A stretch of 64,000 nucleotides of DNA from Rhizophagus clarus (GCA_015698045.1 BLAL01000319.1:806001-870000), one strand, 5' to 3'. Shown: positions 11,799-24,129, counted from the stretch's first letter. Made by a program: numbers and translations. Notes: generated by a model not told the origin, from the sequence alone.

Positions 11799-13866
11799 CT
11801 TATACCGTTTTTTTTAATTCTTTGTTTCATATGAGTTTATCAATTAATATTTCTTGTTTTTTTGGTCAAGAAAAAATGATCATAATCTTTTATTTTCTCA
11901 AATATTCTATCACTGAGTTTAACCTGCTCCATATTATAATAAATAATAATTATTATGTTATCACTTATCAAAAGTATAAATGTAAAAAATTAGAAGTTTA
12001 TATAATACATTTAAAAATACAAACGTTGTACCATACGCTGCAAATAATAAACAAGGTCAATTTATAATAAATTAATTAATTGAGTACAATACTGTACAAC
12101 AATTGTAACATTATATAAAATTGGTAAAATATTTTAGCGATTAAATATTCGGTTCGGACTAAAATGAAAAATTACTTTAGACTTTTTTTATAGGTCACTA
12201 ATATATTATATAATTTGTTAAATGATTTGCCAATTAGCCAATAACATTGCACGTTGCTTTTATATAGAATAATAGTCTTAAAAATTGATTTACATTATTT
12301 ACATTATTTCTAAAATTTGGTATCTATTACGTTTACTTTTTTCCGAAAAACAGAGTTAACAAACAGACGGTGTAACAATATGTTATTACCGAATATAAAT
12401 TACTGTATAAACACATAAACTTATGATGATACAACAAACATCCAAACATTTGTACTTAATGATTTTCCGTGCCGTGTTGCACCAAAAGAAATATTTGTTT
12501 TATGTTACAGACGTTACATGTAGAAATCAGGTACTTGACTAGATAAAATCAATGAATGTAAGAATTCATTATTAATTGCATATATACTGTATTTATTATA
12601 TTTTACTAAACTTGATGGTTGTAAAGGGAATAAGATGAATTTATTCAAAAGTAATACGCTCAAATACTGTAAGTTATAATACTTCAATTTTGTTATAAAT
12701 ACAACAACAAATGAAATGAAAATCTATTTAAATTAAATTGAAATATTCATGATTATCGTTTCAAGTTCTTTTTGCTAAAATATTTATTTTAAATAACAAA
12801 TTTTTAGACGACTTTTCAAGTAACGGCGATTTTCAGGTATTAACAATGTTCAAACGTGACAATAATATTTTTTCCAATAAAAGAGATGTCATTAGGAAAG
12901 TCAAACTTAACATCGTTATATGATACAGCAAAAGGATTAAAATTTAAGAAAATAAGTCATGTAGTAAAAAAAAAAATTCATTTTCATTATCACAATTATT
13001 AACTTGCAAAAGAAAAAGAAAATCGAATTTTCATAGATAAATTATTATTAACCATATTACTATCCGCAAATTCAGTTATATTATCATTAAATGAATATTT
13101 AGTATCTCACAATGGGGCCGACCGTATGCAAAAAATTAACAATATGTTACGATTATATAGATCATATGCAGTACTTGTACATATTTAGTGATTGTACCAT
13201 TTTTGTATGACTAATAATTTCTTTTTCTTTTCTTTGCTTTTTTTTAATAATTTTTTAATCCGTTCTAATCTGTTGTATAGATTTACAATTTAATGGTTCC
13301 ACAACTTCTATACTATTGTTGGTTCCATTATCATTCATTCCTTTTTAATTTAAGAAAATTTATTTGTGTACTAATATATTTATAAAATTACTTTTGTCGA
13401 ATTGAATTGGAAGCAAAATGGACTATTTAAGCAGTATAACATCTTTGATTATGAACTCAACTACGATAATTGATAATATTGAGTTATGATTAAATTTTCA
13501 CTAATAATAAAATAAAATAAAGTGAATTACTATAATGCTCACAATTGTATCAAATAATTAGTACGTTTAATGTAAAGTTTATAGACAATATCGTATAGTT
13601 TTTTTTTATACGATATATATGGCTAACTGGTTTATTTTTTATTCATAAAAAAAAAAATTTTTTTAATTTCTCATTTGGCAGCAAATAACAATGATCGCAG
13701 GTGCACAATTTTTTATTCACGTCATTACGTCATTAACAAATTTCTATAGCAGCGACACAATAATCGATATTAAAATTAAAATAGTAAATTCGTCAAATGA
13801 ATTTTTAGTACGACCGACGCTACAGAATTCGATCGTCGTGGAACTACCGAATTTAGTCAGAACTTC
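11799..13866. other. Non-coding stretch
   Basis: Nothing supported. Small open frames at 11822-12067 and 13691-13906 (+) have no recognisable features; the second runs into the hairpin element at 13875. Confidence 0.5.
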
Positions 13867-13874
13867 CCAAATAT

Positions 13875-13967
13875 CACCCCATCAAGGTGATCATCAAAGG
13901 TTATAACCTTATTATTTGTGTCACAGGTGCATAGGTTATAACCTTTGATGATCACCTTGATGGGGTG
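13875..13967. mobile_element. 93-bp perfect-hairpin MITE with 8-bp target duplication
   Basis: Two perfectly complementary 35-base arms (13875-13909 and 13933-13967, outer ends CACCCCATCAAGGTGATCAT) flank a 23-base loop. The octamer CCAAATAT stands immediately outside each end (13867-13874 and 13968-13975), which is a clean 8-bp target-site duplication as made by hAT or P transposases. The innermost arm bases (AGGTTATAACCT) are themselves a palindrome. It sits about 80 bases upstream of the start codon of the BTB gene at 14050. Confidence 0.88.
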
Positions 13968-14007
13968 CCAAATATAAAATAAGGCTGGGCCATTCAACGT
14001 TACAAGC

Positions 14008-14046
14008 TTTTTTTTTTTTTTTTTTTTGAAAAAAAAAAAAATTTTT
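14008..14046 (+). repeat. T(20)-G-A(13) run in the 5' leader
   Basis: Twenty T, one G, then thirteen A and five T end four bases before the ATG at 14050. It could fold into a snap-back A/T hairpin. The length may vary or be misassembled. Confidence 0.8.
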
Positions 14047-14049
14047 ACA

Positions 14050-15675
14050 ATGGATGACAATACATTTTTCCCAAATTTATCACAAAATTTACTTGAAATT
14101 TTAGAAGATAATGAATTTTATGATACTACTATTGAGGTCGGTAATGACCCTTACGTAAAAATATTTCATGCTCATATGATTATTTTATATTATCGTTCTC
14201 CTTATCTGAGAAGAATTTTGTCAACCGATAAAAAGAAGGATGATGACATTTTGACACATATTAAGTTGCCAAATATTTCTCCCGAAATTTTTCAAATGAT
14301 TTTAAGGTAAAGATATCGAATTATAATAATTTAGATTTTTTTTCTTTATCATTTATATATTTTATTTTTTTTTTTCAGATATGTTTACGGAGGAAGGCTT
14401 TCTTTAAAGGAATATGATACTTCGGATATCATTAAAATCTTGGTGGCTGCCAATGAACTTAACCTTCAGGAATTAATTACTTACTTACAATCATTTTTAA
14501 TTAAAAACAAAAAAATTTGGATGGAACAAAATTTTAATTTGATATATCAAACCAGTTTTGAGAATAATTCTTTCTTAAATTTGCAAAATTTTTGTAAGGA
14601 AATAATGATTAAAGAGCCAGAAAAAGTTTTTAATTCAATCGATTTCAATTCTATTTCAGAAAAATGTTTGGTTTCTCTTATTCAACATGAAAATTCTCAA
14701 ATGAATGTTATTCAGGTTTGGGAAAAAGTTCTTAAATGGGGTATTGCACAAAATCCTGAACTTCCTTCAGATCCTTCAAATTATTCAAAAGATGATTTTA
14801 ATACTTTAAAGAATACTTTACAAAAATTTATTCCTTTTATTAATTTCTCTAAATTAAAACCTAAGGAATTTTTGAATAAAGTATATCCATATAAAAAAAT
14901 CATGCCAAAAGATTTACGTGAAAATTTAATTAAACAATTTATAGATCATGATTGTAAGTCACATGACAAATCAGAACAGAACACAATTAAAGAAATAAGT
15001 TTAAAAAATATTGATTCACATGACAGAAGACAATTAAAGAAATAGGTTTAAAAAATATTGATTCACATGACAAATCAGAACAGAAGACAATTAAAGAAAG
15101 AGGTTTAAAAAATATTGATTCACATGACAAATCAGAACAGATGACAATTAAAGAAATAAGTTTAAAAAAATACATATCAGCATGCTGAATTAATCTCAAA
15201 ATGGATTGATGAATTAAAAATTAATGACAGTATTAAAAATTTGTATGAATTTAAGTTGATTCTTCGTGGATCTCGTGATGGGTTCTCAACAAGTAAATTC
15301 CATGAAATTTGTGATAATCAATCTCATACTATAACAATTATTAAAGTAAAAGGTAGTGATGAAATTCTTGGAGGATATAATCCAATCATCTGGGAATCTG
15401 GTCCTTATTGGGGTGCTACTGGAGATAGTTTTATATTCTCTTTTAAGAATAAGGATAACATTGAAAATTTCATTTTAAGTCGAGTAAACAATGACATTCT
15501 TGCTACAATTAATTCCCCTAATTATGGTCCATCATTCGGTGATGGTGACTTAATATTGAATGGGAACAACTTTGATAAAAGTTATTGTTCACAATTATTT
15601 TATGAAAAACCGATTAGAGAAACTGAAGACAGATTTACTGTAGAAGAATATGAAATATTTCAAATTATGAAATGA
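14050..15675 (+). CDS. BTB-BACK-TLDc protein gene with frameshifted linker
   Basis: Exon 1 is 14050-14306 and exon 2 starts at 14379; the phase-2 intron lies after ILR, as in all paralogues here. The start MDDNTF is the family start. BTB covers about residues 10-115 (FYDTTIEVG..PYVKIFHAHMIIL..RSPYLRRIL, then YVYGGRLSL), and BACK follows to about 230. The linker is a 57-bp tandem repeat (14959-15168). Its second unit lacks 10 bases, which brings a TAG at 15043-15045. The TLDc domain resumes in the original frame from about 15172 (FRGSRDGF-like start, FHEICD, GGYNPIIW, SFIFSF, VEEYEIF) to TGA at 15675. TLDc proteins are linked to oxidation resistance and V-ATPase binding; BTB-BACK usually means a Cullin-3 adaptor. 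Either the gene is newly broken, giving a BTB-BACK-only protein, or unseen splicing removes the repeat. Confidence 0.8.
14959..15168 (+). repeat. 57-bp coding tandem repeat (about 3.8 units)
   Basis: Units begin TCACATGACAAATCAGAACA at 14959, 15016, 15063 and 15120. Unit 1 encodes 19 residues (SHDKSEQNTIKEISLKNID). Unit 2 is 47 bp, having lost 10 bp. Unit 4 breaks off near 15168. Paralogues at 33.7 and 55.7 kb have a short unrepeated linker here. Confidence 0.9.
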
Positions 15676-16899
15676 TAACCAATTTATTTATAGTAAAAAA
15701 AAAAAAAAAAGTCATTTCAGTGAAATTATTCCATTACAGCACTATTAATGAACAAATTGTATATTTTATTTAGTAAATCTTTTGTATATTTTGATGGAAA
15801 AAATCTCATTCATTTTGTTCATTCTAATAATTCAGTTTAGAGTATTCGAGTAGTTCACTATCAGTATGTACCAATTTCATTTTATATTAGCAATCAATTA
15901 TTTTACGTCAATGATCAATATCTTTGCAATATGTCTTTTGACTTTGTGCTCTTAACGAATATTATATAACAAAAGTTTTCAAATAAGAATAAAATCTTAC
16001 AAATAATTTTTGTAGGCAGGGAATTAATATTCAAAAGTTGACCATATAATATGTATAGTTTACCTGAAAACGCAATGTGGTAAAACCAAACAATTGAAAT
16101 TAATTCACAATTTAATTAATTGCATACTTTTATACAAAATTTTTTGCGTTTAGAACTTTCCGTTAAATTCCAGTTTATAATCATAACATTGCTTCAAGGA
16201 AAAATATTTGATCATAAATAATATCTGATGTTGTAATAAAAAATCTGATAAATGTGTTTTATATGACGAATTACAACTGAATAAATTAGATTGATTTTTT
16301 TTTGTTAAATTAGACATAAAATTCAAAATCTACGTTAACATTAATATACCGAAAAAGTTAAAATTTTATGCATTCATATCCGTTTATAAATCAAGAGAAA
16401 CCATAATTTCAAATTTTCGCAAATTACTATAGCAAATATTCATAGTGCTGAATCAAGACCGAGTTATCTTCTGATCTGGAACAATTTTAGTGGCGTGACT
16501 CAAGTTAGAATCGTACACTCGTATACTCGTACTGCTTCTGGGTCGACCCTGATGACTCGCATCAAAAAATTCTTATATTGTGGTTGACTTCAAGAGTTAC
16601 TAAGACATCAATTTATTTATAATCTAAATGAATATAAATGGATGAAAAATGATTAGTAGGTATACATTTCCACTAGCTGTACACTTCTCTTACTATCGAA
16701 ATAATGAAATAAATAGTAATAAAGGTAGCAAGAATAATCAATATAAATTGATAGAAAATTTTATTAAAGAACGAATTCAAAATCATTTCCACAAAAAAGT
16801 AATAAGAAATTAATATACTAATTGTTAATTCATTTTGTAAATAATAGTACATAATTTATTGAAAATTAATGTATGTAATTTTGTGTTCAATTTATTTTA
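15676..16899. other. Convergent intergenic region with duplicated 3' flank
   Basis: No gene. The first about 400 bases downstream of the stop resemble the sequence downstream of the TLDc gene ending at 56239 (shared AACAAATT..TATTTTATT, TTTCATTTTATAT and ACAAAT-ATTTTTGT-GGC blocks), so duplication extended past the coding region. Confidence 0.55.
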
Positions 16900-18375
16900 C
16901 TAAGTAATGTAATTTTTCATAATCTGAAATATTTCATATTCTTCTACAGAAAATTTATCATTAGTTTCTCTAATCGGTTTTTCATAATCAGAACTATCAC
17001 AACTACTTTTATCATAGAAATCTTCTCCACATAGATAAAGGTCTTTAAACCCAAAATATGGGCCAAAATCAATGCTATTATATATAGCATATTCTCCTTC
17101 AATTACCCGACTTAAAATATAATTATCAATACCATTTTTATCCTTAAAAGAAAATATAAAACTATCTTTAGTAAAGCCAAAACTTTCATCAGATTTCCAA
17201 ATGACCGGATTATATCCTCCAAGAATTTCATTACTATCTTTAACTTTAATAATTGTTATAGTATGAAATTTGTTATCACAAATCTCATGAAATTTACGAG
17301 ATGAAAATCCATCCCGAGATCCATGAAAAATCAACTCAAATTCATATGGATAATCTAGCTCGTCAGTAATTTCTAATTTATCAATCCATTTTAAGATTAA
17401 TTCAGCATGTTGATTTGTAATGATTTTTAAATCAATATTTTTTGATTTTTTTTGGTTCCCTGGATCCAAAAAATATTTAAGCAAGTCATTGCGTAATTCT
17501 TTTGGTAAAATTTTTTTATAGGGAAATACTTTACTCAAAAATTCTTCAGAAGTTAAATTATAAAATTTAATAATAGGAATAAATTTTTTTAAAGTATTCT
17601 TTAAGGTATTAAAATCATCTTTTGAATAATTTGAAGGATCTGAAGGAAGTTCAGGATTTTGTGCGATACCCCATTTAAGTACTTATTCCCAAACTTGAAT
17701 ATCATCCATTTGAATATTATCGAGTTGAATAAGGGAAATTAGACATTCTTCTGAAATTGAATTTAAATCGATTGAATTAAAAACTTTATCTGGTTCTTTG
17801 ATTATTAATTCCATACAAAAATTTTGTAATTTTGAGAAAGAATCATTCTCAAAACTTATTTGATAAATCAAGTTAAAATTTGTTCCATCCAATGTTTTTC
17901 GTTTTTAATCAAATATGATTGCAAATGAGTGATTAATTCCTGAAGACTAAGTTCATTGGTGGCAACCAAGATATTAATGATATCTAAAGTATCATATTCT
18001 TTTAAAGAAATCCTTCCTCCATAAATATATCTTTTTTTTAAAAAAAAAAAAAAAAATAATTAAATATATAAATAATAAAGAAAAAATTTTAACATATTAT
18101 AATCAACTATCCTACCTTAAGATTATTTGAAAAATCTCAGGTGAAATATTTGGTAATTTAATATGTGTCAAAATTTCATCATTTTTCTTTTTGTTGGTTG
18201 ATAAAATTCTTCGCAAATATGGTGAACGGTAAAATAAAATAACTGTATGAGCATGAAATATTTTTACGTAAGGGTCATTACCAACTTCAATGATTGTATC
18301 ATAATATTCATTATCATTTGTTAGAATTTCAAGTAAATTTTGTGATAATTTTGGGAAAAATGTATCGTCATCCAT
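16900..18375 (-). pseudogene. BTB-BACK-TLDc pseudogene
   Basis: Exon 1 is 18375-18116 (MDDDTFFPKL..., BTB front half). Exon 2 starts at 18030 after an acceptor ending AAAAG. The family intron position and phase are kept. Exon 2 reads YIYGGRISLKEYDTLDI correctly to MEQ. One A is then missing near 17877, so the frame shifts. In the downstream frame the BACK region runs to QVWE, where the expected Lys codon is TAA (about 17683). After that the frame is open through the end of BACK and the whole TLDc domain (FHGSRDGF, FHEICD, GGYNPVIW, SFIFSF, VEEYEIF) to 16900. One frameshift and one nonsense change in otherwise well-kept sequence suggest recent loss. Its promoter still has a CACGTG site. Confidence 0.85.
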
Positions 18376-18516
18376 TATAACGAATTTTTGAATTTTTGTA
18401 TTTCGGAAAATAAAGAAAATTTTAAGTTGATGGACAACCTTATTTATATATGTATTTGTAATTCGGAAATGTCATGACGATCTGTCATGCGATTGTACCA
18501 TTGTTGGCGTAGTAAT

Positions 18517-18522
18517 CACGTG
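18517..18522. promoter_or_regulatory. CACGTG palindrome upstream of the 18375 gene
   Basis: CACGTGAC lies 142 bases upstream of the start codon. The same core recurs at similar distance before most other genes in the window (see findings). Confidence 0.45.
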
Positions 18523-18580
18523 ACATTGTGCAAAGTATATAGAGCCGCCTAAGCCAAAGCCATCATAGCCTGTTATTTTT

Positions 18581-18705
18581 GATATTTCCGATTTATTTGA
18601 TATATCAGTTTTATTTGATTTATCTGATTTATTTGATTTAATTGATTTATTTTATTTATTTGATTTATTAGTTTTATTTGATATATTAGATTTATTTGTT
18701 ATATT
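18581..18705 (+). repeat. TTTATTTGAT tandem-like repeat
   Basis: About twelve imperfect copies of a 9-10-base unit close to TTTATTTGAT with small spacers. Upstream of the 18375 gene; low-complexity expansion. Confidence 0.7.
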
Positions 18706-19801
18706 TTTAAATATATTTTATTTTGTATAAATATCCTGAAATTTCTTTTTAGTTGAAAAAACATAAGAGAGTGTAATAACAAAGTTATAATAACAAGTTC
18801 ATATAATTAATAAATAAACTCTTTTACCTTATAAACAAACTGTCCCTTTGTGAATAGTGTGTCTTGTTGATTGGACTTGAGACATATCTATTGCATCCCT
18901 GTCTCCAAGTTATAGTTACCTGATCGACGAACTGACCAGAGTAACACCATATACTTCCAAAATTAAGCACATTCAAAAATTAACCGTAGTATGTGTATAT
19001 GGTACTGTACATTAATTTAATAGAACTTTCGCAGATATATTATTATTAATCATATTTCTATTCATAACTTTCTATTATTATTAAACATTCAGTGACAATA
19101 CGTTCTAAATATAACATTCACATTGTTCGATTTGAAAGTTACCATTTTGTCATTTTTATGGCTAAATGGCTAATATTCGTGGTTTTCTTTATTTATTCCT
19201 TTTAATTTTTTTTTGCTTCCAATGCAAATATATTTATTAATATCTTTATGATATTAAATTGAAAATTGAAATCTGAAATTATTCTTTAAGTAATATACCA
19301 ACCTCGATTTTTTATTAAAATCGAGCTCGATTATATCATATTGCTACGAACGCTTATGTCAAATAATTAGTACATTTAATAAGTAAATAGCTTTTAACAA
19401 TGAAACCTTTACTTTTAAAGGATATTATATTTTAATTGCCAATTAATCTAATTAATCTATTAAAATTCATTTTTACTAAATTTTCATTATTTAATAATGC
19501 GATCATCTTTACATAATAAAGTGACCTATCAAAAAAAAAAAAAAGACTCAAAATTTTTTGGACAAAATCATCAGCTTGTTTCTTTTAGAACTCTTCCACC
19601 TACACCGCGAAAAGCCTCTTTACTCAAAAAATAAAGAGTTTTTTACCTATACATTTTATATAAACTTATTTTTGTATTTTAGTGTTTTTAATTATTTTAT
19701 TTGACAAGTTCAACATTACGAACGTTAGGAACAACGTATTAGTCGCTGACACGCCGCTTTCTGTCTCCAAACACAGCTAACAAATTCCCTTTAACGATAT
19801 T

Positions 19802-20101
19802 ATGGTTGAAATCACTCATCCCATCACTGGCCAAGTTCTTCAGAATTATCACCTCTTCGTCTGTATAATATGGTCGTACATTCCATGTGATATACAAAAA
19901 GCTGGCACATTATACAGCAGTAAACTTTCTTCATATGAATCAATCAATCAAGATCTTATGGATCTACAAAAATAGGATCATGTCTATATCGTCTATATCA
20001 ATGGCAATGACTTACATCGTGAGCATTCTCGTACTTATTTATCGACATCAAAAAGCCAAGTTTCCGTTTCCTTTTAGGGATCTAAATCTCTTAATTGACT
20101 A
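19802..20101 (+). other. Possible coding relic of unknown family
   Basis: An ATG frame (19802-19975, 57 codons, MVEITHPITGQVLQNYHLF...) ends at TAG, and the same frame continues open for about 35 more codons (DHVYIVYINGNDLHREH...). Composition is less AT-biased than the surroundings, as is the next block to about 21100. I do not recognise the protein. A decayed mobile-element gene is the likely source, by inference from composition and the in-frame stop. Confidence 0.3.
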
Positions 20102-20236
20102 GAAACAATATTACGTCTTCAAAGGAGTATAAATAATAATAATAGAAAAACTACTACTTTATTCAAAATCATGTGATTTATTTAGTTTTTATTTTAAATG
20201 TATTTTGTGATGCGGTCATGTGGTGAACACAACTAG

Positions 20237-20611
20237 CTGACTAATAAATCTCAAGATGCCAAATATTATAGTGGTCAATTTAAACGTATTGCTAATAAGA
20301 ATCAAAAGGGAAAAATATTAAAGAAGTTCACATCATCGTTTAGATGTGTCACCATCAAACACTATAAGAACTTGAATAAACAGCAAGTTGCCAAGTATCT
20401 TCAAGCTCAAGAGCCTCCAACAAAGGATTTCCGCTTTAGATATTATAAAGAATATTCACATTTAAGATTCGACCTTGTAAGTTCAATCAATATAAGCTTA
20501 TTGGAATTAGTTCACGTGAATGATTTTAAATCAACCACCAAAAAGCTTCGTCTAAATCACAATTTTGTAAACCCCTTGTCTTGTATACCGATACGTATAG
20601 TGTATAAATAA
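20237..20611 (+). CDS. Unrecognised protein fragment, 124 codons
   Basis: One frame is open from just after a TAG (20234) to TAA at 20609-20611, without an obvious ATG near its beginning. It has a basic, protein-like composition (QFKRIANKNQKGKILKKF, FRFRYYKEYSHLRFDLV). Downstream sequence to about 21100 keeps protein-like stretches broken by stops. It is probably the middle of a decayed gene, possibly a transposon. I cannot name the family. Confidence 0.35.
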   Translation: MTNKSQDAKYYSGQFKRIANKNQKGKILKKFTSSFRCVTIKHYKNLNKQQVAKYLQAQEPPTKDFRFRYYKEYSHLRFDLVSSINISLLELVHVNDFKSTTKKLRLNHNFVNPLSCIPIRIVYK

Positions 20612-21431
20612 AATAAATTTAAAACGAGACACTATGTTGAGAACAAAGTTGTTATAAAACGAGCGTAAGCCTGTCATTATTAAACAAATTCATCATATTC
20701 CGTTTAAGGTATGTTCACATTAATTCCTTTCCATAGCACTGTGATGAAATGAAAAAAATGAAGACGACTCTTAAAAATGGATTAAACCACGCACTAACGA
20801 AAACAGAAAGATTTACTGCCTAGCACAAAAGGCGATCGGTGCTATTATTATCGAACTTTCATAATATTAATCTGTTTAATTCGACATCAACAAACGGTAT
20901 AAATGTAGAAATTTATTTTCACACCCTTAACTGCATGAACCTCCTCAGTTATTGAAAATGTCATTGAGGCTAAATTTACGAGATATCAACAGATGATTAA
21001 GCTCTCTTAAATCAGCTCGATGTGTCTGTCTTACATCATACTTTACTACCACTCAACATACTTCCTTAGAACCGTTAATACCAAATTTATCATGTGAATT
21101 TGCGCTCACGTACTCAACGCAGAATTAATTCTGCATTCTCCCTTCCTTTACTCCTTTTTTTACCATTATTTTTAGATTATATTCTCTTTTACAACTCAAA
21201 TATTCTTACCTACAAAAATTTTTAAATATATATTAGTACTTTAATTATATTTTCCTTTTAGGTTAAAATGTTTTTTAACATAGAGTCTAAGTATAAAAGA
21301 ACATAATTTTACAATAGTAATATAAAATATATTATTCAGTTTAGGACAGCATATCTTGTAAAATTTTCAGGAAAAACTAATATAAATTTGTAAACAGCTT
21401 TACAGCTTTATAATTTGCATAAGGAAATTTA
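20612..21431. other. Decayed coding-like sequence, then AT-rich spacer
   Basis: From 20612 to about 21110 base composition stays more even than the background, and short open pieces occur in several frames with frequent stops. From 21110 to the stop codon at 21432 the sequence is ordinary AT-rich spacer. Confidence 0.35.
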
Positions 21432-23300
21432 TTACAAATTATTATTTTGAAGTCTTCTTAAACTATCTCTTGCTTCCTCATGTCCTTGTTCTGCGGATTT
21501 TTCATACCAATAAATTGCTTTATCTATATCTTTTGTAATTCCATCTCCTTTTTCATACATTACAGCAACGTTACTTTGTGCTACTTTATTTTCTAAATTT
21601 GCAGCATTTTGAAATAGTTCAAATGCTTTTAGCTTATCGATTTTGGTTCCAATACCTTTATCATAACAATATCCTAACATTGTTATTCCATTAGTACACC
21701 CTCCTTCGGCTGATTGCTTAAATAATTCAAATGCTTTATTATTATCTTTTTCAACTCCCTTTCCATTTATATAATAATGACCAAGATTATGCATAGCCAC
21801 TATATTTCCATTTTTTACAGCTTTTTCATACCAATAAAAAGCGGTTTTGATATCTTTTTCAATTCCTATTCCATTGGCATATCTATCACCAATTTCTAAT
21901 TGTGCTGGTGTATAGTTTTTATTAGCTGCTTTTTCATAATATTCAAATGCTAATTTATCATTTTCTATAGTTCCACACCAATATTTATAACATCTACCAA
22001 CAAAAAATTGTGCTAATGTATGATTTTTTTCCGATGCATCAATAAACAAATTAAATGCTTTCTCCTTACTTAAACTTGTTACTATTCCATAATAATTAAA
22101 ATATCCAAGTAAAAAAATAGAATTCGTGCTAATTTGATTAATTAATAACCAATTATAAATATCATGTTCATTAATATTGTGGTCACTAAAATATTCAATA
22201 ACTTTCTGTTTCACTATTTCATAATTAATTCCTTTATTTAATAATTTATGGATAAAATGATTTATTCCATCAACTATTATATTAAAATCTTTTTCAATCG
22301 AAGGATTTTTTTGTACACTTGATATTGCTGTAGAATTAATTTTTTTGGTTATATCTGGTTCTGGATTATTATTTGACTGATCCATAAAATGCCTAAATAA
22401 ATTTTCACGCAAATCTTTTGGTATAATTTTCTTATATGGATGTACTTTATCAATATATTCTTTAGAAGTTAAATTAAAGAAATTAACAAAAGGAATCAAT
22501 TGTTGTAAAGTATTCTTCAAAGTGATAAAATCATCTTTTGAATAACTAGAAGTTTCTGAAGGAAGTTCAGGATTTTGAGCAATACCCCACTTAAGCACGT
22601 GCTCCCAAACTTGAATAACATTTATTTTAATTTCATCATGTTGAATAAGAGAAATCAAGCAATTTTCTGAAAGTGAATTGAAATCGTTTGAATAAAAAAT
22701 TTTTTCTGGTTCTTTAGACATTAATTCAGTACAAAAATTTTGTAATTCAATGAAAGAAGTATTTTCAAAACTCGTTTTATATATCAAATTAAAATTTTGT
22801 TCCATCCAATTTTTCTTATTTTCAATTAAAAAGGATTGTAAATGAGTAATTAATTCTTGAAGATTAAGTTCACTAGAAGCAACCAAAATTTTAATAATAT
22901 CTGAAGTATCATACTCCTCTAAAGAAAGCCTTCCTCCATAAATATATCTAAAAAAAACGAGGAAATTTATATATTTTCGTAAAATTAAAATTTTTTTTTA
23001 AAAAAGTTGGTATAATATATTATTTTAATTCTCTTACCTTAAGACCATTTGAAAAATTTCAGGTTGGATATTTGGTAACTTAATATGTGCCAAAATTCCA
23101 TCATTTTTTTTTTTATTAACATAAGTTGATAAAATTCTTCTTAAATAAGAAGAACGATAATTTAATATAACCATATGAGCACGAAAGGTTTTTACGTAAG
23201 GGTCATTACCAACTTCAATAGTTGTATCATAAAATTCATTATCTTCTAAAATTTCGAGTAAATTTTGAGACAATTGTGGTAAAAATTTATCATCGTACAT
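21432..23300 (-). CDS. BTB-BACK-Sel1 repeat protein, intact
   Basis: Exon 1 is 23300-23038 and exon 2 is 22947-21432; the intron is phase 2 with a GTAAGA donor. The protein is 592 residues. BTB covers about residues 10-115 (FYDTTIEVG..PYVKTFRAHMVIL..RSSYLRRIL, YIYGGRLSL), and BACK about 120-235 (VWEHVLKWGIAQNP, SKDDFITLKNTL). A variable linker follows. About six Sel1-like repeats run from residue about 360 to the end (A-x2-F-x-G-x-C-Y..G.G...D..KAF..Y.KAA). Sel1 repeats are TPR-like helical scaffolds and BTB-BACK proteins commonly dimerise and bind Cullin-3, so a substrate adaptor is plausible but not proved. It is the youngest-looking unit of a three-member tandem array (period about 3.24 kb) with homologous flanks. 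A CACGTG site lies 208 bases upstream. Confidence 0.9.
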
Positions 23301-23507
23301 TATAACCGACTTTTGACTTTCAAAAAAAAAAAAAAAATGAGAGATTAACTTTTCTATTTATTTGATTTATTTGGTAAGTTTCGGAATCATGGAAAATATT
23401 TCGGACCGAAGCTCGGCCTAATCACCTGACTGATCACCATAGGTTTACTAATATCTGATTGGCACCCATCATTTTCATTTATGATTTGTTGAGTATCTTG
23501 ATAATGA

Positions 23508-23513
23508 CACGTG
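23508..23513. promoter_or_regulatory. CACGTG palindrome upstream of the 23300 gene
   Basis: GACACGTGATA, 208 bases upstream of the start codon. A nearby TGATCACCAT block (about 23430) is also present before the sister gene at 26535. Confidence 0.45.
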
Positions 23514-24008
23514 ATATTGAGTAACTCTACATTTTTCTTTTCTAAAATCTATTCTTGTTTTAATTATCGAGTAGATAGATATGTCCATTTTTTAATTTAA
23601 ATTTAGCTTATAATCGAAAAAAATTAAAACAGTAATATGATATAAATAAAAAAGTTAAAGAACTTAGAAATGTAATAGATGATGTTAAGCGTTTGTGAGA
23701 AAAATCTACCAGAAGTTCTAAGAAAGCTAAAGAATGAAAATTTGTTAAATTCCAGTTGAAAGTACTATGAAAATGGACAATGATCCTTGAATAATGAAAT
23801 AAAAACTATTAAACTGTATCAAGCACTATACTCACTATACTATATCATATGAAATGTCAAGAAATAAAACAATTTAATTAATTATGTTACTACTATTTAC
23901 TTAATTCGTAAAATTGTAATTGCTAATATGTTAAATTACTTTGAGAATTTGACAATATAACGGGTAATGACGATGATAATTTCACTAACTTTATATACTA
24001 GTACTGTA

Positions 24009-24129
24009 AAAGGTTTTGCTAAATTTGTGCTAAACGGGCTAGTCATTCAATATTTATTCGAAATTTGCACTAAATTCTAAACAAATATTGTATGATTAGC
24101 CCGTTTGACACGAATTTAGCACAAACTTT
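24009..24129. mobile_element. 121-bp MITE-like inverted repeat with TA borders
   Basis: Imperfect inverted repeats of about 50 bases (outer AAAGGTTTTGCTAAATTTGT against AAAGTTTGTGCTAAATTCGT; inner AAACGGGCTA-TCAT-CAATATTT) meet in the middle. Each end is bordered by TA (24007-24008 and 24130-24131). It lies between array units and is absent from the matching place near 27240-27300, so it inserted after the array duplicated. Confidence 0.65.

Noticed and set aside
13691..13906. 71-codon open frame upstream of the BTB gene
   Set aside because: It ends inside the hairpin MITE and shows no domain or coding pattern.
14026..14049. Extra residues MKKKKIFT before MDDNTF
   Set aside because: The first codon is TTG inside a T/A run; all paralogues start at MDDNTF or an equivalent.
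14987..15199. Minus-strand frame with repeated CSDLSCESIFFKP
   Set aside because: Complement of the 57-bp linker repeat.
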